Below, piece by piece: positions 8,008 to 16,838 of a stretch of DNA of 64,000 nucleotides; within the stretch, counting starts at the first letter, position 1, and each line of letters begins with the position of its first letter. The position numbers and the translations under genes were made by a program. Below the pieces are notes generated by a model, which was given only the letters and a program-made list of their open reading frames with translations, did not search any database and had not been told where the DNA came from. This DNA comes from Mycobacterium kyorinense (GTDB lineage: Bacteria > Actinomycetota > Actinomycetes > Mycobacteriales > Mycobacteriaceae): the NCBI RefSeq assembly GCF_002101735.1, contig NZ_LQPE01000106.1, forward strand, positions 62,001 through 126,000, written 5' to 3'.

Positions 8008-8682
8008 ATGGAGGGCAGCGAGCAACGGGGTAAGCCAAACCTGGCACCAACCAGCTGGGCGCTGCTCGGCATGCTCTCCTACGAGTACGAGCTGTCTGGC
8101 TATGACATCCGAAAATGGATCGACTGGAGCATGCGCTTCTATTACGGCAGCCCGGCGTACAGCCAGATCTACTCCGAGCTCAAGAAGTTGGAGCAGCTGG
8201 GTTTGGTGACCTCTCGTGTCGAGAACACGACCGGCACGCGCAATCGCAGGCTGTACAAGATCACCGAAGCCGGGATGGACGCGGTAATCCGGTGGGCGAA
8301 TGAGGCGCCGGTCGACCCGCCGACGTTGAAGCACGGCCCGTTGTTGCGGGTCACGATGGGACACCTCACCAGCCCGGAACGGCTGAAAGAGGTACTGCAG
8401 GAACACGTGGCTTATGCCGACGAGATGCACCGCAAGGCGGCCAAGGACGCACGGTGGGCCGGCGCGGATCCGTCCTGGGCATATGCGCGTGTCGCGTTGC
8501 AGTGGGCCGAGCGGTATTACGCCAACGAACGTGAACTCGCTCTGAAAATGATCAAAGAGCTTGACGAGGCCGAAGCCGCGTTCCCTCAGGCCGGCAAGGG
8601 CGGCCGGACCAAGATCCCTTGGCCCCCACCGGAATTCTGGTACGAGGTCGAAAAGCGGGCAAACGCCGACGATCCGGACTGA
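8008..8682 (+). CDS. PadR family transcriptional regulator
   Basis: The protein has 224 residues. The N-terminal winged helix (residues about 15-85: SWALLGMLSYEYELSGYDI, IYSELKKLEQLGLV, RNRRLYKITEAGM) is the PadR domain. A C-terminal helical dimerisation domain of the virulence-activator type follows (residues about 100-195). The extra tail KGGRTKIPWPPPEFWYEVE is unusual. PadR proteins typically repress neighbouring genes in response to phenolic or lipophilic compounds; the divergent thioesterase is the natural target. M. tuberculosis carries a shorter PadR (Rv3488) near otsA, which may be only a distant counterpart. Confidence 0.9.
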   Translation: MEGSEQRGKPNLAPTSWALLGMLSYEYELSGYDIRKWIDWSMRFYYGSPAYSQIYSELKKLEQLGLVTSRVENTTGTRNRRLYKITEAGMDAVIRWANEAPVDPPTLKHGPLLRVTMGHLTSPERLKEVLQEHVAYADEMHRKAAKDARWAGADPSWAYARVALQWAERYYANERELALKMIKELDEAEAAFPQAGKGGRTKIPWPPPEFWYEVEKRANADDPD

Positions 8683-10368
8683 TCACGCCGCGGCCGCGTC
8701 GTGGGCGGCTATGTAGCCGTATACCAATCCCTGGGCAATAGTTGCGCCCGCGCCGGGATAGCTGGCCCCGAACGCGTTGGCCGCGGTGTTGCCGATCGCG
8801 TAGAGGCCTTCGATGACGCTGCTGTCCTCGCGCAGCACGCGGGCACGGTCGTCGGCGCGCAGACCGCCGCAGGTGCCGAGGTCGCTGAGAACCATCTTGA
8901 CCGCATAGAAGGGCCCACGGTCGAGGGCGCGCAGATTGGGGTTCGGTGCGATGGTGGGATCGCCGTAGTAGCGGTCGTAGGCGCTGCGGCCGCGGTGGAA
9001 GTCTGCGTCCAATCCGGCTCGTGCCATCTCGTTGAACCGCTGCACGGTGGCCGCGAACTGTGATTGGGGAACACCCATTTTGTCGGCGAGTTCGTCAAGG
9101 CTGTCCGAGCGATGGGCGACACCCGCCGCGTACCACGGCTGCGGAATCGGCATCCGTGGAAACAGCTCGCCCGCAAAGACATAACTGTTGCGGTACTGCT
9201 GGTCGAACACGATCCACATGGACTCGACCGGATTGCCCGAGCGTTCCCGATCCAGCAGCCGCTGCCCGAATGTCATGTAATCGGTTGCCTCGTTAATGAA
9301 GCGGGTGCCGTGCTGATCGACGATCAGTGAACCGGGCAGCGACCGTTCGGCCAGCATCACCATCGGTGCCGCCCCCGGCAGCGGTGCGACGGCCGGGAAC
9401 CACCACGCCTGGTCCATCAGATCGGTTGCGGCGCCGAGGTCTTGCGCGATACGGATGGCGTCGCCGGTGTTGGACTCGGCGCCCAGGCTCATATGCTCGC
9501 CCAAAGACTCGGACTGGAACTTCCAGCGCATGGTCATGGCGTGGTCGAACCCGCCGGCGGCCAACACCACGCCCCGCCGCGCGGTGACGGCAACTTCACG
9601 CCCGTCGTGCCCTACCACTGCGCCGGTGACCCGAGCGCCATCCGTGGTCAAGCGATGCAGTGCGGTGTCGGTCCATATCGGGACTCCCGCACGTAGCACA
9701 CCGGCGAACAGTCCGGCGGTAAGCGCCTGCCCGCCCGCGACGTAACGTCGGCCAAGCAGCAGTCCGCCCACCCCTTGACCGAGCCGTTTGAGGATGGTCG
9801 GCATGCCTTTGCGCGGGACCCGGGCCATCAGGTTCATCCACCGGTAGTCGGCCCCGGTGGTGGGCATGGGGATCTTGACCTCCAGTACCCCGGGCCTCAG
9901 CCGGTTCCCATACTCACCGAGGATCGCGGAGTTCAACGGGCGGCATTCGCAGGTGCGGCCGACGGCGGTTCCGCCGGGCGCCTCGGGGTGGTAGTCCGAA
10001 TAGTCCTTGGCCCACATGAACTGCATCGGTGTGGTGCGCCGGAGCATTTCGACGGTCGCGGTCACGTGCCGCAAGAAGCCGGCCGACCGCTCGGGCGGCG
10101 CGGTGCCCGCAACCACCGACCGCAGATAGGTCTCGGCGCGTTCCACGGTGTCGGCGCCGACGTCCAGTACTGGACTCGCCGGAAACCACAACGCACCGCC
10201 GGAGCGGGCCGTCGAGCCCCCGACATGGCACGACTTCTCCACGATCAATACGTTCAATCCGCATTCGTGCGCCGCCAGCGCGGCCGCCATCCCGGTCCCC
10301 GAGCCGACGACCAAGAGGTCGACCGTCAGGTCGCGGACCGGCGAACCGGCGGGGATGGTGCTCGACAC
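8683..10368 (-). CDS. KstD-like 3-ketosteroid delta-1-dehydrogenase family flavoprotein
   Basis: The 561-residue FAD enzyme begins with the dinucleotide fold DLLVVGSGTGMAAALAAHE. Several segments match 3-ketosteroid delta-1-dehydrogenase by eye: KSCHVGGSTARSGGALW, DYSDYHPEAPGG, FHRGRSAYDRYYGDPT, SDLGTCGGLRAD and GASYPGAGATIAQG. In that family Tyr and Gly of a YPGxG stretch bind the steroid; both are kept. It probably introduces a ring-A double bond into a 3-oxosteroid. GTG 10368 is the start. It ends directly against the PadR stop (convergent, no gap) and is the last gene of the 13922-to-8683 operon. Confidence 0.87.
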   Translation of the reverse strand: MSSTIPAGSPVRDLTVDLLVVGSGTGMAAALAAHECGLNVLIVEKSCHVGGSTARSGGALWFPASPVLDVGADTVERAETYLRSVVAGTAPPERSAGFLRHVTATVEMLRRTTPMQFMWAKDYSDYHPEAPGGTAVGRTCECRPLNSAILGEYGNRLRPGVLEVKIPMPTTGADYRWMNLMARVPRKGMPTILKRLGQGVGGLLLGRRYVAGGQALTAGLFAGVLRAGVPIWTDTALHRLTTDGARVTGAVVGHDGREVAVTARRGVVLAAGGFDHAMTMRWKFQSESLGEHMSLGAESNTGDAIRIAQDLGAATDLMDQAWWFPAVAPLPGAAPMVMLAERSLPGSLIVDQHGTRFINEATDYMTFGQRLLDRERSGNPVESMWIVFDQQYRNSYVFAGELFPRMPIPQPWYAAGVAHRSDSLDELADKMGVPQSQFAATVQRFNEMARAGLDADFHRGRSAYDRYYGDPTIAPNPNLRALDRGPFYAVKMVLSDLGTCGGLRADDRARVLREDSSVIEGLYAIGNTAANAFGASYPGAGATIAQGLVYGYIAAHDAAAA

Positions 10369-10383
10369 GAAACGAGATTAGGT

Positions 10384-10396
10384 CGCCGAATCGGCG
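10384..10396. promoter_or_regulatory. Short perfect palindrome upstream of the KstD-like gene
   Basis: CGCCGA and TCGGCG flank a single A (10384-10396), 16 bases before GTG 10368. It lies in the 113-bp gap to the preceding gene of the same strand. It could be an operator or a weak hairpin; nothing else supports it. Confidence 0.3.
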
Positions 10397-10481
10397 CCGT
10401 GACGCGCTTTCCCTGCCAGTGGGACAACCGCCGAGACCCGTCCCGAGACGATCGCGGTTCGGTCGTCGCAACCACACATTG

Positions 10482-11558
10482 TCATGCCGGCTGGAAGGTG
10501 CTGATCGGAGCGTCCTCCGGATAGCTCGCCGGACCGCCGAGGTCATAGGCCGCGTTGAGCGTGCGGATGAACTCCGGGTCGTGCAGGGGATCGTCCGGCA
10601 TCGCAAGCTTGATGCCCTGTGCGTTGATGTCCTTGACCAACGTGTCGATTGCCTGCTCGATGGTCAGGTCGTGGGAGCCTTCCATGTTCTTCTTCAGTTC
10701 GTCGTAGTCGGAGAAGACCTCGGCCGACCAGTGCACCAGGAAGCGCAGCTCGTCGGTGTGGTGGCGGGAGATCACATTGCCGCCGTTCTTCAGCAGCCAC
10801 CAGTCGCGGTCGGCGGGATCACCGGTGAACACGGTGTCGAAGGTCAGCCCGGCCGGTATCTGTTGTTCCAGTGGACCATTGGCTTCCCCGCGGTGCACCA
10901 TCATCTCGTTTTGCACCACCACACCCCGGTTGTAGACGGGTGGCAGCACTCGCTGCGGCGGCTTGAGCGGTCCATCCGGCCAATACGTGAAGCCGCTGTC
11001 CGGGTCGAGGGAAAACCACGTGATCACCTGGGCCATCTTGATCAGGTAATCCTGAAATAACCCGGACTTGCCCATGACGCTCGTCAGCCAGGTGGGTGCG
11101 TTCTCGTGGCGCACCCCGCGGAAGCTCGGCGAATCCAGGTGTCCCGGATCGCGATTGGCGCACGGGCCGTTGATGTTGAACAGCATCATCTGCGGCTTGG
11201 CGTATTCGGCTTTCCAGTAGGCCTTGGCCATCTCCACGAAGCGCGCGTTGTAAAAGCAGTCGTGCAGCTGTGGGTACAACACCGCGCCGTAGTTCGCCAG
11301 GTAGCCGCGGAAGGTCGGGGTCAAAAACAGGTCCAGTGACGGCTCAAACCCTTCGGGAAACGCACCGCTCATGGTGGCGATCAGCTCTTCGGCCGAGGCG
11401 AAATGGTGCGCGATGATCAGCTTCCAAGGTCCGTTGTTGCGCACAACATCCAGCAGTCGTTCCCGCTGATCGTCCGTGTAGACGTCGTGGATCTCCTGGG
11501 GAGGTGATGCGGGCCGCAACACGTCGGACAGCTCTATGCGCCGCTGATCGGTAAGCAT
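10482..11558 (-). CDS. Unrecognised 358-residue protein, possible HxD...H iron enzyme
   Basis: ATG 11558 has an excellent ribosome site (AGAGGAGATCCG). I do not recognise the family. The sequence is soluble, rich in Trp, Tyr and Phe, without a signal peptide. GHLDSPSFRG (His140, Asp142) followed by NEMMVHRGEANG (His222) resembles the HxD...H iron triad of cupin-type oxygenases such as the phytanoyl-CoA dioxygenase group, and conserved-looking HHTDELRFLVHW follows. This is a pattern reading only. It sits in an operon with an esterase, an SDR, a KSI-fold protein and a KstD-like enzyme, so a role in steroid-like catabolism is plausible. Confidence 0.8.
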   Translation of the reverse strand: MLTDQRRIELSDVLRPASPPQEIHDVYTDDQRERLLDVVRNNGPWKLIIAHHFASAEELIATMSGAFPEGFEPSLDLFLTPTFRGYLANYGAVLYPQLHDCFYNARFVEMAKAYWKAEYAKPQMMLFNINGPCANRDPGHLDSPSFRGVRHENAPTWLTSVMGKSGLFQDYLIKMAQVITWFSLDPDSGFTYWPDGPLKPPQRVLPPVYNRGVVVQNEMMVHRGEANGPLEQQIPAGLTFDTVFTGDPADRDWWLLKNGGNVISRHHTDELRFLVHWSAEVFSDYDELKKNMEGSHDLTIEQAIDTLVKDINAQGIKLAMPDDPLHDPEFIRTLNAAYDLGGPASYPEDAPISTFQPA

Positions 11559-11647
11559 CGGATCTCCTCTGGTTGTCGCTGGTCTCGATTTTGCGGTTGT
11601 CATCGGTGCGGCAGCGCATCGGTGTCCGGTGACCGGGACGCCAAAGC

Positions 11648-12580
11648 TCAGAACGGCAATGGGTGAGCGAATTTCGCGCGCAGCAGGGCGCCGACTTCTG
11701 CGATGGCCAACCGGCCGCGCGCGGTCGCATCGGCGCGCATCAGAAACCCGTGGTACATACCCGGGTAGCGGGTCATGGTCACCTGTACTCGGGCCTCGCG
11801 CAGCCGATTTGCGTAGCGCTCGCCCCAGTCGCGGATCGGATCGCATTCGGCGGTGACGATGATCGCGGGAGGCAGGCCGGAAAGATCGGTGGCGTATGCA
11901 GGTACCCGATACGCGTCGCGTGAGCTAACAGCCCCGCTATCGGCGAGCTCGTGCATGTAAATGATGTCGTCGATAGACAGCATCGGTGCATCGGCCAGCG
12001 CCGTGATCGACGGTGCATCCATGTCGCGGTCCAGCCCCGGATAGAGCAGCACCTGGCAAAGGATTGGCGGGCCGCCCCGGTCGCGGGCTGCGAGCGCCAC
12101 TGCGGCCGCCAACGAGCCGCCGGCACTGTCGCCAACCACCGCAAGCCGAGACGGATCAGCGCCGAGCAGGTCGGCATTGCGCGCCACCCAGGCGGTCGCG
12201 CTGCAGGCGTCATCGAATTGCGCGGGCGGCGGATTCTCCGGGGCGAGCCGGTAATCGACGGCCACCACCGTCGCGCCGCTCTCGGCCGCCAGCATCCGGG
12301 CCAGCGGCTCGAAAGAGCGATTGGAGCCGAGAACCATTCCGCCGCCGTGGAAATACACCAGCACCGCCCTGGCAGCGCGAGTTGGGCGGTAGATGCGCAC
12401 GGGAATTGGCCCTGCGGGGCCGGGTGCCGTCCTGTCTGCCACGGTGGCCATCTCCGGCATCGCGTCGGGTAGGGGCGCCGACTCGATGGCCTCACGAATG
12501 GCGGCCAGGCCGCGCTGTCGCATTGGCGGAATGTCACCGAATGACGCGACGCGAGTGGCGGCGTCGGGATCCAGCCTCAC
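11648..12580 (-). CDS. HSL-family alpha/beta hydrolase (esterase)
   Basis: The 310-residue protein is a hormone-sensitive-lipase type esterase. HGGG (residues 78-81) forms the oxyanion hole, GDSAGG (150-155) carries the nucleophile Ser, the Asp is in ECDPIRDWG and the His in GMYHGF. It should hydrolyse a short acyl ester or lactone in the cytoplasm. GTG 12580 overlaps the stop of the upstream SDR (GTGA). With Baeyer-Villiger enzymes nearby, hydrolysis of their ester or lactone products is a reasonable proposal. Confidence 0.9.
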   Translation of the reverse strand: MRLDPDAATRVASFGDIPPMRQRGLAAIREAIESAPLPDAMPEMATVADRTAPGPAGPIPVRIYRPTRAARAVLVYFHGGGMVLGSNRSFEPLARMLAAESGATVVAVDYRLAPENPPPAQFDDACSATAWVARNADLLGADPSRLAVVGDSAGGSLAAAVALAARDRGGPPILCQVLLYPGLDRDMDAPSITALADAPMLSIDDIIYMHELADSGAVSSRDAYRVPAYATDLSGLPPAIIVTAECDPIRDWGERYANRLREARVQVTMTRYPGMYHGFLMRADATARGRLAIAEVGALLRAKFAHPLPF

Positions 12581-13437
12581 CGGCGCGCGGGGTCGAATCG
12601 GCGGCCCCTCGGCACGGGAGGACGCTGCGAGACAAGGGTTTCGGCGCGGTCGGCCATCGCCGCGCCGACGTACTCGGGCTGCGTGAGCAAGTAGAAGCGC
12701 CCTTCGGCGGCCTGATCGAATATCGCTTCGGCGGCGGTGAGGGCATCCATCGCCCCGGCCTTGATCTCGAGCATCGCCGAGCGCTGAGACTCGGCCGCGG
12801 CGACGTCGCCGTCATTCACCCCGCCGCCGGACTCGAAGATGTTGGATGCCACCGCACCTGGCAGCACCGCCTGTACGTGGATGTGGTGGTCGTGTCCGGC
12901 CAGCTGCACCTCTAAGCGCAGGCATTCGGTGAGCGCGAGCACCGCGTGTTTGCTCATGATGTACGGCGTCTGCAGCGGCACAGTCGCCACGCCGCCAATC
13001 GAGGACACGTTCCACACCCACGCAGGTTCCGGCGAGTGCAGCATCTTCGGCAGAAACGCGCGTACCCCGTGAAAGACACCGCTGATGTTGATGTCGACGA
13101 CGCGCTTCCAGTTGTCCACGGGGGTATCCCACAGGTAACCGAATTGCTCGACGCCGGCGTTGTTTACCAAGAGCCGCACCGGTCCGACGTCGCGATATGT
13201 GCGCTCGGCCAGCCGCTGCATCGCTTCCGGAACGCGCACATCGCACACCGCGTCGACCGCGGTCGCACCTTGCGCGCCCAGTTCCTCGCGCAACGCCGCG
13301 ACGGCCTCGGCGTCGATGTCGGCGAGCACGACCGTCATGCCCAGCCTCGCGGCATATCGGGCCAGCCCCGCCCCGATCCCTGCGCCGGCGCCGGTGATGA
13401 CGGCCACGCCGCCCCCGAACATGTTGCGCACGGTCAC
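12577..13437 (-). CDS. SDR family oxidoreductase
   Basis: The 286-residue protein has TGAGAGIGAGLA for cofactor binding, LADIDAEA after strand 2 (an Asp favouring NAD), NNAGVEQFG, the Ser in NVSSIGG and YIMSKHA as the catalytic Tyr/Lys. The C-terminal extension FYLLTQPEYVGAAMADRAE is typical of the mycobacterial SDRs that sit beside monooxygenases. GTG 13437 lies 2 bases after the upstream stop; ATG 13422 is also possible. It is coupled to the downstream esterase. Confidence 0.87.
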   Translation of the reverse strand: MTVRNMFGGGVAVITGAGAGIGAGLARYAARLGMTVVLADIDAEAVAALREELGAQGATAVDAVCDVRVPEAMQRLAERTYRDVGPVRLLVNNAGVEQFGYLWDTPVDNWKRVVDINISGVFHGVRAFLPKMLHSPEPAWVWNVSSIGGVATVPLQTPYIMSKHAVLALTECLRLEVQLAGHDHHIHVQAVLPGAVASNIFESGGGVNDGDVAAAESQRSAMLEIKAGAMDALTAAEAIFDQAAEGRFYLLTQPEYVGAAMADRAETLVSQRPPVPRGRRFDPARR

Positions 13438-13439
13438 AA

Positions 13440-13922
13440 TCAGGTGCTTGCGGCAGTGCTGTCGACGGACAGCGCGGAAAGCAGCACAGAGTCCCGGGTG
13501 TCGAGCACGACCTCCATTTTGGTGAACTGCAGGCCGGCCCCTGCGCGTCGCACTGTGGCGTCGACGACGGCCGTGGAGTTGACGAATGGGACGGAGTTGG
13601 CGATGTGGGATACCAAGAGGTAAAAGCGGACACCGGTGGACTCGCCGTCGCTTCCCGTGCGAAAGACGTTGACGGCGTGGTGGCGCAACGGGTATGGGCT
13701 GGCCTGGCGATGCTCGACCAGCCACGCAAGTGCTTCGTCGCGCCCACGGACGTCGGCGGTCAGCAGCTCCTCGAACGGACTAGTGCCGGTGTCGCTGCGA
13801 CTGACGTAATGGACGTCGTCGGCGTATCGCACCGCCAGCTCGTCGTAGTGCGCCTCGTCGTAGTGGAACCAGAACTCGGCCATGAATTCCTGTAGCTCGG
13901 CCAGCGAGATGTCGTTGCTCAC
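13440..13922 (-). CDS. NTF2-like/SnoaL-type fold protein
   Basis: The 160-residue protein starts at GTG 13922 (ATG 13883 is alternative). It has the cone-shaped alpha+beta NTF2 pattern: helix LAELQEFMAEFWFHYDEAHY, then DDVHYVSRSD, WLVEHRQASPYPLRHHAVNV and beta strands RFYLLVSHIANSV to LQFTKMEVVLDTRD. It resembles ring-hydroxylating dioxygenase beta subunits and SnoaL-like proteins, but no alpha subunit is next to it. It is the first gene of the five-gene operon 13922-8683 and divergent from the BVMO gene across 130 bp. Confidence 0.78.
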   Translation of the reverse strand: MSNDISLAELQEFMAEFWFHYDEAHYDELAVRYADDVHYVSRSDTGTSPFEELLTADVRGRDEALAWLVEHRQASPYPLRHHAVNVFRTGSDGESTGVRFYLLVSHIANSVPFVNSTAVVDATVRRAGAGLQFTKMEVVLDTRDSVLLSALSVDSTAAST

Positions 13923-14052
13923 GATCCTGCAGTCAAGCAGCCGTTCGGCGTGCCGGCACCGCCGATGACCGGTCAGCGGGAGCAGAAACGCGTCCCGCTC
14001 AGTAGACACGTCGGGCGCTGTGGGACCCGCCTGAGCCGATACTGGCGTCGTC

Positions 14053-15951
14053 ATGCTTACCCAGACCGTGGCCGCCGAGCTGCGCGCCAATCTCGAGCAG
14101 GCCGACCCTGGCGTGTTGGTGGCCGTGTTGGCGCAACTGAGCGGTGATCCCGCCGTAGTCGACAAGTTCGGGCCGGCGATCTCACACGTGCCTGATCCGC
14201 CCGAGCAGGCCGGTGTCACCGACCCCGAGACCGCCGCCGCCATTGTCGACGCGCTGCTGGACATCCTGACCGGCGCGTCGGAACCCGTCCGCGCCGTCGC
14301 CGCCGACGACCCGGTCCTGTTCACCCGGATCGCGCCCATCGCGCTGGGCGTAGCCCTCGACGATCGAAACGTGCCAATGCTGCTGGAGCAGGGCGGTTTT
14401 CAGAAACCGCGCCCGGTACTACCGCGCACCGCATCTGTCCCGTCTACGACGAAGATCGCCATCGTCGGATGTGGGATGGCCGGGATCGCCGCCGCCATCG
14501 CGGCCGCCGACGCCGGCATCGCCTACGAGATATACGAACGCAATCCCGAGGTCGGCGGCACCTGGCTGACCACCACCTATCCGGGCATCGGGGTGGACAC
14601 GCCGTCTACCTATTACTCGCTGTCGCACGAACTCAACCCCGACTGGTCCAGCTATTACCCGATGGGATGGGAATACCAGTCGTACTTGCAGGCGGTAGCC
14701 GACAAGTACAAAATCCGCGACCACACCCGGTTCAAGACCGAGGTTGAGGCGCTCTGGTGGGACGACGAGAACCAGCGCTGGCAGATTCGTGCCCGCTCGG
14801 CCGACGGGACGCCCACCGTCAGCCACGCGCACGTGGTCATCACCGCGACCGGATACCTCAACAGGCCGCGCCTCCCTGACCTCGAAGGCCGAGAGACGTT
14901 CGCCGGCATCAGCATTCATTCAGCGCAGTGGGATCGCGAACTCGACTTGACCGGCAAACGGGTCGCTGTCATCGGGGCGGGCTGCACGGCGGTGCAGATC
15001 GTCGACGCTGTCGCCGACGACGTCGAGCACCTCACCGTGTTCCAGCGCCAGCCGCACTGGGTGGCGCCACGGCGGCGGCAGTCGGACGACGTGCCCGACT
15101 ACCACCGGTGGTTGGCCCGGCACGTGCCGTACTACGCGAATTGGATTCGGCTGAAGTCCTATTGGTCGACTGCGGACAACAACTACCCGGTCATCCAGGT
15201 GGATCCCGAGTGGGCGGCGTCGCACCTGTCGATTTCGCCGGCCAACGATGTACTACTCAACTACTGCCTCGACTACATCAACCGCACCTTCGGTGCGGGC
15301 AGCGAACTGGCGAAGAAGGTCACCCCGGACTTCGCCCCGTACGGCAAGCGCATCATCCGCGATCCCGGCGGCTACTACGCGGCGCTCACCCGTCCCCATG
15401 TCGACGTCGAAGCAAGCGAGCCGGCGCGGGTCACGCCTAACGGCATCGTGACAGAGGACGGGCACGAGATCGCTCTGGACGTAATCATCTACGCCACAGG
15501 CTATTACCTCGACTTTCTGTCGACGATCGATATTCGTGGACGCGAGGGTCGAACTTTGCAAGACGAGTGGGCGGGCACTCCCCGCAGCTATCGCGGCGGC
15601 ACCGTGCCCGGATTCCCGAATTTGTTCGTCACCTCGCATCCCAACGGCAGCCCGGGCCACGGCGGCGGTCACAACTTCGGCGTCGAGGTGGCCGTGCACT
15701 ACATCATGGAGTGCCTGCAATTGATGGCGCTGCGGGGAGCACGGTCAATGGAACCCACGCGCGAGGCGTACGACGAGTACGTCGCGCGCCTCGACGATGT
15801 GATGGAAAACCTTGTCTGGCGGCACACCCCGACAGCGCACACGTACTATCGCGTGCCCTCCGGCCGCGTGGTGGTGGCCAATCCGCTACGGATGATCGAC
15901 TGGTGGGAGGAACACCGCGCGCCCGTCGAGGAGCACTTCCACCTACGATGA
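14053..15951 (+). CDS. Type I Baeyer-Villiger monooxygenase with N-terminal extension
   Basis: The 632-residue flavoprotein carries the FAD motif IAIVGCGMAGIAAA at about residue 136, the NADPH motif VAVIGAGCTAVQI at about 313, and the BVMO fingerprint FAGISIHSAQW (FxGxxxHxxxW). The first 130 residues (VAAELRANLEQADPGVLVAVL and on) are an extra helical domain seen in long mycobacterial BVMOs. It should insert oxygen next to a ketone using NADPH. It is translationally coupled to the following SDR (ATGA). Substrate unknown; a ketosteroid is suggested by the neighbours. Confidence 0.92.
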   Translation: MLTQTVAAELRANLEQADPGVLVAVLAQLSGDPAVVDKFGPAISHVPDPPEQAGVTDPETAAAIVDALLDILTGASEPVRAVAADDPVLFTRIAPIALGVALDDRNVPMLLEQGGFQKPRPVLPRTASVPSTTKIAIVGCGMAGIAAAIAAADAGIAYEIYERNPEVGGTWLTTTYPGIGVDTPSTYYSLSHELNPDWSSYYPMGWEYQSYLQAVADKYKIRDHTRFKTEVEALWWDDENQRWQIRARSADGTPTVSHAHVVITATGYLNRPRLPDLEGRETFAGISIHSAQWDRELDLTGKRVAVIGAGCTAVQIVDAVADDVEHLTVFQRQPHWVAPRRRQSDDVPDYHRWLARHVPYYANWIRLKSYWSTADNNYPVIQVDPEWAASHLSISPANDVLLNYCLDYINRTFGAGSELAKKVTPDFAPYGKRIIRDPGGYYAALTRPHVDVEASEPARVTPNGIVTEDGHEIALDVIIYATGYYLDFLSTIDIRGREGRTLQDEWAGTPRSYRGGTVPGFPNLFVTSHPNGSPGHGGGHNFGVEVAVHYIMECLQLMALRGARSMEPTREAYDEYVARLDDVMENLVWRHTPTAHTYYRVPSGRVVVANPLRMIDWWEEHRAPVEEHFHLR

Positions 15952-16835
15952 CGCACTTGCTTTCGGGCAGAACGGCTCTGGTCACCGGCAGCAGCCGCGG
16001 TATCGGCCGTGCGATTGCACAACGGCTCGCGGCCGAGGGCGCCACCGTGGTGGTGACTGCGCGATCCTATGGACCGTCGTCGTCGGCGCGGGCAGGTAGG
16101 TCCGCCGTGCTGCCCGGGACGATCAGTGAGACCGTCGAGCTGATCCAGCGGGCCGGAGGCGTTGCGCTCGGCATCGCCGCCGATCTCGAAGACGGCTTAC
16201 GGCGCGAGCGGTTGATCGATGAGGTGCTCGCCCGCACCGGGAGACTCGACATCTTGGTCAACAACGCCGGATACGCCGATTACTCGCTCGTGGAAGACAT
16301 GAGTCTGGAAACCTTCGACCGCACGGTGGAGCACTATCTGAAGACACCGTTCGTGCTGACGAAAGCCGCGGTGCCGCACATGCGTTCACAGGGAGCGGGC
16401 TGGATCGTCAACATCGGCTCCGTGACCGGCGTGCCGCCGATTCGGCCGTATCGCGACTACAACAAGACCGCCGGTGACGTGGTCTACGCATCGATGAAGG
16501 CGGCGTTGCACCGCTTCACGCAAGGGGTGGCCGCCGAGTTGCTCGACGCGAACATCGCCGTCAACTGTGTCGGCCCGTCAACCGCGGTCCGCACTCCCGG
16601 TGCCGCACAGTTAATTCCGGACGGATTTCCGACCGAACCTGTCGAGTACCTGGCCGAAACCGTACTGGCGATGTGTCACCGGCCCGCAGTGGAGCGCACC
16701 GGGCTGGTGGCGTTCAGTCTGCACTACTCCTGGTCTCAGGGATTGCCAGTGCACAGCCTGGACGGCAAGACATTGTTGCCTCCTGCGGAACCACCGGTAA
16801 CCGCCAACCCAAATATCGCGCCCGCAGGCTTGTAG
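15948..16835 (+). CDS. SDR family oxidoreductase
   Basis: The 295-residue protein has TGSSRGIGRAIAQ, NNAGYADYS and the Ser of NIGSVTG. The segment YNKTAGDVVYASMKAAL places the catalytic Tyr/Lys as YASMK. An insertion after strand 2 (SYGPSSSARAGRSAVLPG) makes it longer than usual. ATG 15948 overlaps the BVMO stop, so the two act together: probably the alcohol-to-ketone step before Baeyer-Villiger oxidation. Confidence 0.87.
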   Translation: MTHLLSGRTALVTGSSRGIGRAIAQRLAAEGATVVVTARSYGPSSSARAGRSAVLPGTISETVELIQRAGGVALGIAADLEDGLRRERLIDEVLARTGRLDILVNNAGYADYSLVEDMSLETFDRTVEHYLKTPFVLTKAAVPHMRSQGAGWIVNIGSVTGVPPIRPYRDYNKTAGDVVYASMKAALHRFTQGVAAELLDANIAVNCVGPSTAVRTPGAAQLIPDGFPTEPVEYLAETVLAMCHRPAVERTGLVAFSLHYSWSQGLPVHSLDGKTLLPPAEPPVTANPNIAPAGL

Positions 16836-16838
16836 TGC

